A stretch of DNA of 64,000 bases from JAAZIN01 sp964441025 (lineage in GTDB: Bacteria > Bacillota > Dethiobacteria > DTU022), in assembly GCA_964441025.1 (NCBI GenBank), contig CAYTXG010000006.1, positions 41,366 to 105,365 of the forward strand. Reading direction: 5' to 3'. The notes beneath the pieces are model-generated. The model was not told the DNA's origin. It saw nothing but the letters and a program-made list of their open reading frames with translations, and made no database searches. A program made the position numbers and the translations under genes. Each line of letters opens with the position of its first letter. Position 1 is the stretch's first letter. This document shows positions 1-7,992 of the stretch, piece by piece.

Positions 1-2
1 TC

Positions 3-476
3 GGGGAAACATTTCGGGATTACGAGGTGGTCGCTTTCGAGGGAACCATCGTAGAGGTCCGCAACATTGTCTGCGACTACAGCGGGGCCAAGGATTACCG
101 CGCTATCGCCACCATCGAGGTGCAGGAGGTGCTGCGCGGAAACCTAACGACAGGAGCAACAGTCACGGTTCTCCTGCCCGGCCCCGTTGATGTAAAGGGG
201 CTGTGGATTGAAGACACCGGCGTCTCCTCACATATGAGGGCGGGGACCAGGGGTATCTTTATGCCCATCAGATATGATGAAACATCAATCCGCGAAGAGA
301 ATGGCGTGAAACTCGCCCTGCTCGATCTGGCCGCATACGGACTTCTCGACGGCGAGCGCTGGGCCTTTCTCGAAACCGCAGAGGGGCTGACCTACTACAC
401 CTGGGCCTACCCGTCACTGGCGGGCGCAAAAAATCTGGAGGAGGTAAAAGAGATCATCCTTCCGAAACTCAAATAG
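3..476 (+). CDS. hypothetical protein, 5' end cut by window edge
   Basis: The reading frame is open from the first bases of the window to a TAG stop at 474-476, so the gene begins outside. A GTG at 27 is the first possible start inside the window, but codons before it (for Gly-Glu-Thr-Phe-Arg-Asp-Tyr-Glu) read through and it has no clear ribosome site. The visible 150 or so residues alternate beta-type segments with a few charged helices and contain no transmembrane stretch or motif I recognise. A strong terminator follows directly. It is a plus-strand gene on an arm where almost everything else is minus. Function unknown. Confidence 0.6.
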   Translation, partial: GETFRDYEVVAFEGTIVEVRNIVCDYSGAKDYRAIATIEVQEVLRGNLTTGATVTVLLPGPVDVKGLWIEDTGVSSHMRAGTRGIFMPIRYDETSIREENGVKLALLDLAAYGLLDGERWAFLETAEGLTYYTWAYPSLAGAKNLEEVKEIILPKLK

Positions 477-489
477 CTTTAAGCTGGAG

Positions 490-531
490 AAGCTCTGAAA
501 GCGGCAGTTACGCCGCTTTCAGAGCTTCTTT
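490..531 (+). terminator. rho-independent terminator after the left-edge gene
   Basis: A perfect 16-bp stem (490-505 with 512-527) and a 6-base loop are followed by a short T-containing run. It sits 14 bases after the stop codon of the plus-strand gene. Confidence 0.75.
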
Positions 532-675
532 ACCGGAACGCCTGTACAGGTGGCCGCTCCCGTTTTTTCCATTGCAGCATTATGCATACGCATGCCTCCG
601 GAAACATCAACGCTCCCTGCTCCGGATCCCAATCAATCTATTTGATCGGATATACCTTGAATCTATAATACCATG

Positions 676-719
676 AAAAAAGGACATAAGATCTCCTTGC
701 CGGAAATCCTATGTCCTTT
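676..719 (-). terminator. terminator of the tRNA cluster
   Basis: On the minus strand a stem built on GGACATA/TATGTCC, with the loop near 693-706, is followed by a run of T residues (As at 676-681 on the plus strand). It starts right after the encoded CCA of the tRNA-Arg gene, so it probably ends transcription of the three-tRNA unit. Confidence 0.75.
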
Positions 720-797
720 TGGTGCGCCCGGCAGGATTTGAACCTGCGACCTCCTGATTCGTAGTCAGTTACTCTATCCGGACTGAGCTACGGGCGC
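720..797 (-). tRNA. tRNA-Arg (anticodon ACG)
   Basis: Cloverleaf on the minus strand: the acceptor stem GCGCCCG (791-797) pairs with CGGGCGC (724-730), the T arm carries GGTTCAAATCC, and the anticodon loop CTACGAA gives anticodon ACG, which reads CGN arginine codons once A34 is deaminated. CCA is encoded at 720-722. It is the last gene of a tRNA-Ser, tRNA-Ser, tRNA-Arg cluster downstream of serS and argS. Confidence 0.95.
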
Positions 798-800
798 ATG

Positions 801-894
801 TGGCGGAGAGAGAGGGATTCGAACCCTCGAAGCAGGCTTTTACCCACTTAATCGCTTAGCAGGCGACCGCCTTCAACCTCTCGGCCATCTCTCC
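801..894 (-). tRNA. tRNA-Ser (anticodon GCT)
   Basis: Minus-strand class II tRNA with acceptor GGAGAGA (888-894) pairing TCTCTCC, a long variable arm, the T-loop sequence GGTTCGAATCC and encoded CCA at 801-803. The anticodon loop CTGCTAA gives GCT, reading AGC and AGU. Only three bases separate it from the tRNA-Arg gene, so the two are surely processed from one transcript. Confidence 0.95.
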
Positions 895-909
895 GTGCTG
901 CCTCTATTT

Positions 910-996
910 TGGCGGAGGGGGTGGGATTCGAACCCACGGCCCTTTCGGGTCACCGGTTTTCAAGACCGGCTCCTTCAACCGCTCGGACACCCCTCC
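910..996 (-). tRNA. tRNA-Ser (anticodon TGA)
   Basis: Minus-strand class II tRNA: the acceptor GGAGGGG (990-996) pairs CCCCTCC (914-920), with a long variable arm and encoded CCA at 910-912. The anticodon loop CTTGAAA gives TGA, reading UCN codons. It is the first gene of the tRNA cluster and lies 25 bases downstream of a consensus sigma-A promoter. Confidence 0.95.
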
Positions 997-1021
997 AGCA
1001 GGCGGTTATTCATGCAAAAAT

Positions 1022-1050
1022 AGTATAGCAAAGGTGCAAATCCTTGTCAA
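1022..1050 (-). promoter_or_regulatory. sigma-A promoter of the tRNA cluster
   Basis: On the minus strand TTGACA (1045-1050) is separated by 17 bases from TATACT (1022-1027). This is close to a perfect housekeeping promoter, and the tRNA-Ser(TGA) gene begins 25 bases after the -10 box, as expected for a stable-RNA transcription unit. Confidence 0.85.
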
Positions 1051-1231
1051 CTTGCCGCAAATAAACGTCCGACCCCTGCCGACAGGCAGACGGTGTCATT
1101 GTATAAATCATCTTGATCTCTGCCGGGAGAGGAGCCGGTAAGCACCCTAATTGACCCTCTGTCTCAAGGCCCGCCATCCCGCCGCCCGCAGGGCGGAACG
1201 CGGCCCGCTTCTGTGCTCCGGCAGCTCAAAG

Positions 1232-1262
1232 TGGGACAAACACGACCGTCCCCAGTGTCCCA
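1232..1262. repeat. REP-like palindromic element next to serS stop
   Basis: A 31-base element ends two bases short of the serS stop codon. It has terminal inverted arms TGGGACA (1232-1238) and TGTCCCA (1256-1262) around a core containing ACCGTCCCC. From memory, sequences of this pattern occur as dispersed palindromic repeats in many bacterial genomes; I see only this copy here. A second GC-rich hairpin (CCGCCC/GGGCGG near 1183-1200) lies just downstream on the minus strand. Either could help end serS transcription, though no T-run follows. Confidence 0.5.
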
Positions 1263-1264
1263 GG

Positions 1265-2542
1265 TTAGGGCGCGGCAATCCTATCGCGGCCGCCGAAATA
1301 GGGGCGCAGCACTTCGGGCAAGATCACGCTGCCATCTTCCTGCTGGTTATTTTCCAGGATCGCCGCAACAGTCCGTCCGATAGCCACTCCCGAGCCGTTC
1401 AGGGTATGCACGAACTGCGCTTTCTGGCCCGGCGCGGGACGGTAGCGGATCCCGGCGCGGCGAGCCTGAAAATCAGTGAAATTGCTGCAGGAAGAGATTT
1501 CCCGGTAGGTCCCGGCCGAGGGTAACCATACCTCCAGATCATATTTTTTCGCCGCGGCAAAGCCGAGATCGCCGCTGCACATGAGCATGACCCGGTAGGG
1601 CAGCCCCAGGAGCTGCAGCACTTTTTCTGCGTTGCTGGTCAGGCTCTCCAGCTCTCCGGGCGAGCTTTCGGGCAGCACGAACTTGACGAGCTCGACCTTG
1701 TTGAACTGGTGCTGGCGGATGAGGCCGCGGGTGTCGCGGCCGTGGGCTCCCGCTTCGGAGCGAAAGCAGGCGCTGTAGGCCACGTAGCGCAGGGGCAGCA
1801 GCGCGGCGTCAATAATCTCATCCCGGTGCAGGTTGGTAACCGGCACCTCGGCGGTTGGAATAAGGTAATAATCGGCGCCTTCAACCTTGAAAGCATCTTC
1901 GGCGAACTTGGGCAGCTGTCCCGTACCGGTCATACTTCCTGAATTGACCAGAAAAGGGGGAAAGATCTCGCAGTAACCGTGCTCACCTGTATGCAGATCG
2001 AGCATGAAGTTGATCAGGGCCCGCTCCAGCCTGGCTCCATCGCCACGGTAAAGGGCAAAACGGCTGCCTGCAATTTTCCCTGCCCTGGGAAAGTCGAGGA
2101 TGCCCAACGCTTCGCCGATATCCCAGTGCGGGCGCGGTGAAAAGGTAAATTCAGGCGGCCGGCTCCAGGCGCGCACCTCCTGGTTATCGGCTTCATCCCG
2201 GCCGGGAGGCACTTCGGGATCAGGGATGTTGGGCAGGCGCAGCAAGATTTGCTCCATCCCGGCGTCAATCCCGCGCAGTTCCTCGTCAAGCTCCTTGATT
2301 TTCCCCGACACCTGCCGCATCTCTTCTTTTTTCTGCTGCACTGCAGTACGGTCCCCTCCGGCCAGGCCGATCTCCTTTGAAACCCGGTTGCGCAGCCGCT
2401 TCATCCCATCGGCCTGCTGCAGCAGCCGGCGGCGCTCCTGATCCAGCTCCAGGAGCCTAACCAGGTCTGCCGGCTCATTTTTTTGAGCCATCGCCTCTTT
2501 AACTTTTTCGGGGTATTCCCGGACAAATTTTATATCGAGCAT
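1265..2542 (-). CDS. serS: seryl-tRNA synthetase
   Basis: Cytoplasmic class II synthetase charging tRNA-Ser with serine. The 425-residue product has the usual family length. It shows the N-terminal antiparallel coiled-coil arm that grips the long variable arm of tRNA-Ser (about residues 30-105), the TAEVPVTN serine-binding segment, class II motif 2 (FRSEAGAHGRDTRG) and motif 3 (GSGVAIGRTVAAILEN). The ATG start at 2540-2542 is preceded by GGAGG. It lies 36 bases after argS in the same direction with no terminator between, so it is probably co-transcribed from the argS promoter. Two tRNA-Ser genes follow on the same strand under their own promoter. No T-box leader is visible. Confidence 0.97.
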   Translation of the reverse strand: MLDIKFVREYPEKVKEAMAQKNEPADLVRLLELDQERRRLLQQADGMKRLRNRVSKEIGLAGGDRTAVQQKKEEMRQVSGKIKELDEELRGIDAGMEQILLRLPNIPDPEVPPGRDEADNQEVRAWSRPPEFTFSPRPHWDIGEALGILDFPRAGKIAGSRFALYRGDGARLERALINFMLDLHTGEHGYCEIFPPFLVNSGSMTGTGQLPKFAEDAFKVEGADYYLIPTAEVPVTNLHRDEIIDAALLPLRYVAYSACFRSEAGAHGRDTRGLIRQHQFNKVELVKFVLPESSPGELESLTSNAEKVLQLLGLPYRVMLMCSGDLGFAAAKKYDLEVWLPSAGTYREISSCSNFTDFQARRAGIRYRPAPGQKAQFVHTLNGSGVAIGRTVAAILENNQQEDGSVILPEVLRPYFGGRDRIAAP

Positions 2543-2578
2543 CAGACCAAAACCTCCGACAATTAATCGCGCCGCCTT

Positions 2579-4288
2579 TTACATCTCTTCCGGGGCGGCG
2601 ATGCCGAGCAGCCCCAGGCCGCTTTCGAGAACCCGGCGCACGGCGGCAATGAGAATCAGGCGCGCCTGCCGCAGATGGGGATCGTCAACAAGAACGGGAC
2701 ACTCGTGGTAAAAACGGTTGAAATCACGGGCTACATCGATGAGATAGCGTGCCAGAATGGAGGGGCGGTAGCCCTCGGCGGAGGCCGTAATTTTCCCCGG
2801 ATATGCAGCCAGGGTTTTCACCAGGGCCTTCTCCTCCGCCTGCCCCAGAAAGCCGGCGGCCTCCCCGGACCAGTCGGGAGAGGCGGTGCCGGCGCGGCGG
2901 AGGATGCTGCAGATGCGGGCATGGGCGTACTGGATATAGGCCGCTGTCTCGCCGGAGAAATCGAGCACCTTCTCCCAGTCAAATTCTACATCCTTGATCC
3001 GGTCATTGCTCAGGTCGCCAAAGCGGACCGCCCCAAGCCCGACGGCTTTCGCTGCGCTTTCCTTATCGGCCAGATCGGGGTTCTTCTCCTCAATAATCTT
3101 ACGGGCCAGGCTAATGGAGCGCTGAAGCACTTCATCCAAAAGGATCATTTTCCCTTCGCGGGTGGACATCCGCCCCTCCTTGAAGCGGATCAGGCCAAAG
3201 GGGATATGAATACAGTCGCGGGCCCAGGGGAAACCAAGGAGCTCCAGAATCTTGACAAGCTGCTGGAAATGCAGTTTCTGCTCCGCCCCCACCACATAGA
3301 GCGCCTTTACAAAATGAAAGGTGCGCTGCCGGTACTGCGCCGCCGCCAGATCCCTGGTCAGATAGAGAGTAGCCCCATCTTTCTTGCGCAGCATGGCCGG
3401 CGGAAGGCCGTATTTTTCCAGATCCACGATGAGGGCGCCTTCGCTTTCAGTGGCCACCCCTTTTTCTTGAACCAGCCGGATGGCGTCGTCGAGCATATCG
3501 TTGTAATGGCTCTCGCCGTGATAGTAATCGAATTTTATGCCCAGAAGGTTGTAAATCTGATCGTAATTTTCCAGGCTGAGACGGCGGAAAAGTTCCCAGA
3601 AGTCAACAGCCTCCTTCTCGCCGTCTTCAAGTCGCTTGAACCAATGCCGGGCCTCCTCTTCAAGCGAGACATCTGAATCGGCCTCCTGGTGAAAGCGTAC
3701 ATAGAGGTGATAGAGATAGTTGACGGGATCTTTCTGCAGTTTTTCACCGTCGCCCCAGCGTTTGAAGGCTACAATCATCTTCCCAAACTGTGTGCCCCAG
3801 TCTCCCAGATGGTTGACGCCCAGGCAGCGATATCCCTGGGCCTCAAGAATCAAGGACAGGGCATGGCCAATGACGGTTGAGCGTATATGCCCGATTCCAA
3901 AGGGCTTGCATATATTGGGCGAGGAATAGTCTATAACGATGACTCCTTCTCCGCCGCGATCGCTTTTGCCGTACCCCGGCCCTTCATCATAGATCCGTTT
4001 TAGAAGATCACGGCTGAAAACAGGATAGTCAAAGTGGAAATTCAGGTAAGGCCCCCTGGAGGAAGCCCTTTCCCAGAATACTCCCCGTTTGCCGGAAAGG
4101 GACTCGCCCAGTTCTGCGGCAATTGCCGCCGGCGATTTCTTTTGACGGGCAGCCAGGCTGAAACAGGGAAAAGCCAGATCGCCGAGTTCAGGGTCAGGCG
4201 GCTCTTCCAGGAGCTCCGCCACCCGGGTTTCTTCAAGCATGACCAGCGGCGCCAGAATCTGGCCAATCTCTTTTTTATAGTGATCCAT
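2579..4288 (-). CDS. argS: arginyl-tRNA synthetase
   Basis: Class I synthetase attaching arginine to tRNA-Arg. The 569-residue product has the N-terminal additional domain, the ATP-binding HIGH-type motif within GIGHIRST (about residue 135), a KMSKS counterpart of the form RMSTREGK, and a C-terminal all-helical anticodon-binding (DALR) region ending about 20 residues before the stop. The ATG start has GAGGCGG upstream. A good promoter lies 30-60 bases upstream. It forms an operon with serS, and a tRNA-Arg gene lies at the end of the nearby tRNA cluster, so each synthetase has a cognate tRNA close by. Confidence 0.97.
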   Translation of the reverse strand: MDHYKKEIGQILAPLVMLEETRVAELLEEPPDPELGDLAFPCFSLAARQKKSPAAIAAELGESLSGKRGVFWERASSRGPYLNFHFDYPVFSRDLLKRIYDEGPGYGKSDRGGEGVIVIDYSSPNICKPFGIGHIRSTVIGHALSLILEAQGYRCLGVNHLGDWGTQFGKMIVAFKRWGDGEKLQKDPVNYLYHLYVRFHQEADSDVSLEEEARHWFKRLEDGEKEAVDFWELFRRLSLENYDQIYNLLGIKFDYYHGESHYNDMLDDAIRLVQEKGVATESEGALIVDLEKYGLPPAMLRKKDGATLYLTRDLAAAQYRQRTFHFVKALYVVGAEQKLHFQQLVKILELLGFPWARDCIHIPFGLIRFKEGRMSTREGKMILLDEVLQRSISLARKIIEEKNPDLADKESAAKAVGLGAVRFGDLSNDRIKDVEFDWEKVLDFSGETAAYIQYAHARICSILRRAGTASPDWSGEAAGFLGQAEEKALVKTLAAYPGKITASAEGYRPSILARYLIDVARDFNRFYHECPVLVDDPHLRQARLILIAAVRRVLESGLGLLGIAAPEEM

Positions 4289-4319
4289 TTCCGACCGCCT
4301 CGTTTCTGCCTTTTATCAT

Positions 4320-4348
4320 ATTTTAGCCCAAATACAGTTAAATGACAA
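4320..4348 (-). promoter_or_regulatory. promoter of argS-serS
   Basis: On the minus strand TTGTCA (4343-4348), a 17-base spacer and TAAAAT (4320-4325) make a sigma-A promoter with one mismatch in each hexamer. It lies 32 bases upstream of the argS start. Confidence 0.7.
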
Positions 4349-4422
4349 CGCATATGGCAGGATCGGGGGAAAAGCGTCTCCCTGGAAGAGGTTCCGCAAT
4401 AACAATTGATGACAATTATTCC

Positions 4423-6474
4423 CTAAAACTCGGGGTTGATGTGGTAGGGCCTGTAAATACTGCGGTCCAGGGAGGGATAGTCCTGCGGCGGCGACCATTT
4501 CTCACCTTCCACATATATTTCCATGTGAAGGCTGTCGCTGTTTCCAGCAGCCGTCAGGAAAAGGGCATCCAGAACCATCGCCGCATGCAGCTGCTCTTCA
4601 ACTCCCCCGTCTTCGGGGAATAGCATGCGGAAGGAGGAATTTAAGTCGACCCTGAGTACATTGTCCGCCTCGCTAACTTCAATAAGATTGAGATCGCCCG
4701 GCACAAAATAGAATGACCGGCACTGTTTCACAACAGCCATGAGCAGGCCGTCGAGATCGCGCTGCTCGATTTCAAGTTCGGAAGCCTCTCTGGGAATAAT
4801 GTAATAGCGCTCACTGATCCGCACAGGGATGAAAAGAGGATCTTTCCAGTGATGCGGCTGTATGGGTTGCTCTAAAACCACGCCGTTGCCGAATGTTTCA
4901 AGGGGCTCTTTGCCCGCTGTAATGTATATTTCTTTGACTTCAGCAAAGGATCCGATTGTATAGCTAAGCGAATTTATTACACTTAAAGGCTGGTAAGCAC
5001 CGGTCATCCCGGCCATTTCAGGCGAAAGCGCCAGAAATAGCTGCCCGCTTTCTTTTTTAAAGGTAACCTCCACTGCGGCATCCTTGGGAATGGTCCGGTT
5101 CAGACCGCTTTCGCGGGAGGGGCCGCGGATCAACTCCTCAATTGCAGTCCTGAGCGGGTTATCGGTCTGGCTGATCAACCTGGAAACGGGAATATAATAA
5201 TCATCGCTGTTGAAGAAAAGGGTAACCGCCAAACGGCCTTTCTCCAAATCGGTAACGGCAGGGCTGTATAACGGAGCCGGCGCCTGGCTCTGCGCATTGT
5301 CCCGGAACAGCTCCGCATCCAGATCAATGACGTCAATAAAGCCGTCCTCTCCGCCGATGACAATGTAACGGCGGCTGCTGGAGACGAGCAGCCGCTCTAC
5401 ACGCATTCCCAGCTCCAGATTTACCGGGAGCGCTTCACCTGTTTCATCAAGGAAAACCATCTGGCTGAAATCTTCTTTATAGTGGCGCCAGGAACTGGTG
5501 ATAATCCTGTTGCCGTCTGCCGCGAAAGACAGCAGCGCCCCTTCGGCTATTTTTTTCCTCCAGAGATCTTTCCCCTCGGCGCTGAAATAGTAAAGGTTTT
5601 CATTCTGCCTGTCTTCGCTTCCGTAAAGAAGAAGGTTGCTGTTCTGGGGATTGAACATCACCGTCGTTGTGTTAAAGCCGGCGGGCAACGTCCGCTCCCA
5701 GAGCACCTCCCCCTGGGATCTGCAGACGATAAGCGAAGTGCTGTCTAGCAGGGCCAGCCTGCTTTCAGTGCGAGAGATGGCCTCCAGGGTAACCCCCTCC
5801 CTCACCCACAAGTTCTCTCCCGTTAACGCAGCAGCAGCGGTGGCCGCTGTACCCTCCTGCTCGTAGCTGTAAAATACAAGACCCCGGTTCAGCTGCTCTC
5901 CGGCCAGGTATATCTTCTGCAACGGGCCGGTGGCTATGCTCCATTGAAGGGATCCATTATGACCATCATAAAGCTCCAGGTGATGTATGTCCTGTTCCGG
6001 GGCGCCCCTGGCAACAAGAACCCATTTACCGTTGGCGGACAGCGTCACAAGGTAAACGGATTCTTCCAGCTCCTGCTGCCACCAGACCTGCTGATCGGCA
6101 GACATGAAAAACAGATCCCCGCCTTCAGTGCCCACCGCCAGGTAGTTCCCGCAGGCGGAAATCTTTGTCTGCAGCGGGCTGGTCGGAAAACTCTTTTCCC
6201 AACGCAGTTTCCGTTCGCGGTCCAGCAGACTGACTTTTTTTGACTCGCTGCCAAATATGATTCCTGTAACATTGCGATCAACGCTCAGATCAAGAAGGTT
6301 GGCGCCGGTAAACCAGAGTTCAAAGAGATCCTCCTTATCTGTACCGCCCAGCGGTTCGATGGGGTCTCCATGCTTCATCAATGTCAGGCCGCGAGCGCTG
6401 TACAGAATCATCCCGGCGATCACAAAGATAGCAGCCAGGCCGATGAGGAAATAGTATGGTTCAATCCGTTTCAT
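4423..6474 (-). CDS. membrane-anchored beta-propeller protein with C-terminal GerMN domains
   Basis: The 683-residue product starts with a short cytoplasmic tail and one membrane segment (about residues 8-27), so the rest should face outside. Residues about 50-390 consist of repeats of WD40/PQQ-propeller type with recurring tryptophans and short strands. Residues about 400-535 look like a GerMN domain (LTVFF-like strand, TAIEELIRGPS, then a second strand pair), and about 550-660 resemble a second, more diverged copy. GerMN domains occur in GerM, a lipoprotein needed for sporulation and germination in Bacillus. The propeller fusion is unusual. The ATG start follows AAGGTG. It lies 87 bases after the histidine kinase gene and may be co-transcribed with it. 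A spore-envelope role is inference. Confidence 0.7.
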   Translation of the reverse strand: MKRIEPYYFLIGLAAIFVIAGMILYSARGLTLMKHGDPIEPLGGTDKEDLFELWFTGANLLDLSVDRNVTGIIFGSESKKVSLLDRERKLRWEKSFPTSPLQTKISACGNYLAVGTEGGDLFFMSADQQVWWQQELEESVYLVTLSANGKWVLVARGAPEQDIHHLELYDGHNGSLQWSIATGPLQKIYLAGEQLNRGLVFYSYEQEGTAATAAAALTGENLWVREGVTLEAISRTESRLALLDSTSLIVCRSQGEVLWERTLPAGFNTTTVMFNPQNSNLLLYGSEDRQNENLYYFSAEGKDLWRKKIAEGALLSFAADGNRIITSSWRHYKEDFSQMVFLDETGEALPVNLELGMRVERLLVSSSRRYIVIGGEDGFIDVIDLDAELFRDNAQSQAPAPLYSPAVTDLEKGRLAVTLFFNSDDYYIPVSRLISQTDNPLRTAIEELIRGPSRESGLNRTIPKDAAVEVTFKKESGQLFLALSPEMAGMTGAYQPLSVINSLSYTIGSFAEVKEIYITAGKEPLETFGNGVVLEQPIQPHHWKDPLFIPVRISERYYIIPREASELEIEQRDLDGLLMAVVKQCRSFYFVPGDLNLIEVSEADNVLRVDLNSSFRMLFPEDGGVEEQLHAAMVLDALFLTAAGNSDSLHMEIYVEGEKWSPPQDYPSLDRSIYRPYHINPEF

Positions 6475-6561
6475 AAGATAACACCTTTACAGGGATCCAA
6501 CGAATTAATTAATTCTATCATTAATTCAGAACCATGACTATAAAGGCTGCTAAAATATACA

Positions 6562-7992
6562 TTAATTATCGTTAACATCCTCCTTCAGCAGCAGCGGCAG
6601 GGTGAAATAAAAAGCACTCCCTTCGCCCTCCTTGCTACCGGCCCACACCCTGCCTCCATGCGCCTCCACTGTTTCCCGGACAATGGCCAGGCCCAGCCCC
6701 GTGCCTCCCATTTCCCGGGAACGGGCCCGGTCAACCCGGAAAAATCGCTCAAAAATGAAGGGGAGATCCTTTTCCGGTATGCCGCATCCGGTATCCTCAA
6801 CTTTTATTTCCACCGCTTCCCCCTCTCTCCAGAGCGACAATTTAACCCATCCCCCCGGTGGAGTGTACTTCAGGGCATTATCCAGGAGGTTGTGCAGCAC
6901 CTGGCATAACTGGAGTTTGGAACCGGCGATGGGGTAGCTCCCCGTCGGCACATCGCTAAGCAGCCTCACATTTTGCCGGTCAAAACGGGGTGCAGCCTGC
7001 CTTATCAGATCACGAACAAGCTCATCAAAAGCAAGCCCTTCATGGTGGGCTTCCCCGCCTTCAAGGGTGGTCAGCTCCAACAGATCCCGGACCAGGGCAA
7101 CTAGCCGCTCCATTTCGCGGTCAAGATCATCCAGGAACTCCCGCTGCTGCTCCGGCTCCATCTCATAATCCTTGAGCGATCTGGTCAGCAGGCTGAGCGA
7201 AGCCAGGGGGGTGCGCAGTTCATGCGCCACATTGGCAACAAATTTACGCAAATTTTGAGTATAATAATCAAGCTTCTCCGCCATCAGGTTAAACCTGTCG
7301 GCAAGCCGACCGATCTCATCCTCCGACTTCACCGGAATACGCTGCTCCAGTTTTCCCTCGGCCATCTTTCCTGCCGCTTCTGTAAGTATCTCCAGGGGGC
7401 CGGTAAAGCGTTGAGCCATGAAGACCGCGCCGATTCCAGTCATTACAGCTGCAAGCAGGGTGGCCAGTATGAGAAAGCCCCGGATATCAGCCATGATCTT
7501 ATCGATCTCCTGCAGGGAGGCGGAAAGAAAAACAGCCCCCACCGGCTTCTCTTCTTCATCCAGCACGGGCAAAGCCACCTGCATAACCTTCTGTTTCGAC
7601 AGCTCGCTGTATTGAATGCTAATACCGGTTTCACCGGCAAAGGCGGCAGCTACCTCCTCACGGTCAAGGAGCTGCCCCAGCAGCCCGCCCACCCGGACAG
7701 AGTCTCCGATAACAATCCCCTTTTTATTGACAAAAATAACTCGAGCCTTCATCTGGCGGCTGAAATTTTCCGCCAGCCAGCTCAGGCGAACGGGATCAGC
7801 CTCCTCCTGGAGCTGCCCGGCTACGAACTGCCCTGCCAGGGCTCCCGAGCGGATCAGGTTGTCCTGCAGGGCATTAATATAATAGCGTCCCATCACCTGA
7901 TCCAGAAAAAAAGCGACGATGAGCATAACTGCCAAAATCGCCACCAAAAAAGTAACCGTGAGGCGGGAGCGGATGCTTTTGAATTTAAACAT
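6562..7992 (-). CDS. sensor histidine kinase, HAMP type (PhoR/WalK-like)
   Basis: Membrane sensor kinase of 476 residues: TM1 at about 11-31, an extracytoplasmic sensor domain to about 170, TM2 at about 172-193, a HAMP linker, HisKA with phospho-accepting His257 in NVAHELRTPL, and an HATPase domain with N box (DNALKYTPP), G1 (DTGCGIP), F box and G2 (GGTGLGLAI). I chose the ATG at 7990-7992 because it overlaps the stop of the response regulator (ATGA) and has GAGAGGAA seven bases upstream; an earlier in-frame start at 8028 would intrude on the regulator. It lacks the PAS domain seen in the second kinase at 50-52 kb. The stimulus is unknown. Confidence 0.93.
   Translation of the reverse strand: MFKFKSIRSRLTVTFLVAILAVMLIVAFFLDQVMGRYYINALQDNLIRSGALAGQFVAGQLQEEADPVRLSWLAENFSRQMKARVIFVNKKGIVIGDSVRVGGLLGQLLDREEVAAAFAGETGISIQYSELSKQKVMQVALPVLDEEEKPVGAVFLSASLQEIDKIMADIRGFLILATLLAAVMTGIGAVFMAQRFTGPLEILTEAAGKMAEGKLEQRIPVKSEDEIGRLADRFNLMAEKLDYYTQNLRKFVANVAHELRTPLASLSLLTRSLKDYEMEPEQQREFLDDLDREMERLVALVRDLLELTTLEGGEAHHEGLAFDELVRDLIRQAAPRFDRQNVRLLSDVPTGSYPIAGSKLQLCQVLHNLLDNALKYTPPGGWVKLSLWREGEAVEIKVEDTGCGIPEKDLPFIFERFFRVDRARSREMGGTGLGLAIVRETVEAHGGRVWAGSKEGEGSAFYFTLPLLLKEDVNDN

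Noticed and set aside
2675..3676. 333-codon plus-strand open frame
   Set aside because: It is antisense to argS, has no family similarity or ribosome site, and arises from GC-rich codon use on the other strand.
4289..4422. Possible T-box leader before argS
   Set aside because: The gap is too short, and no T-box sequence or antiterminator is present; only a standard promoter is seen.
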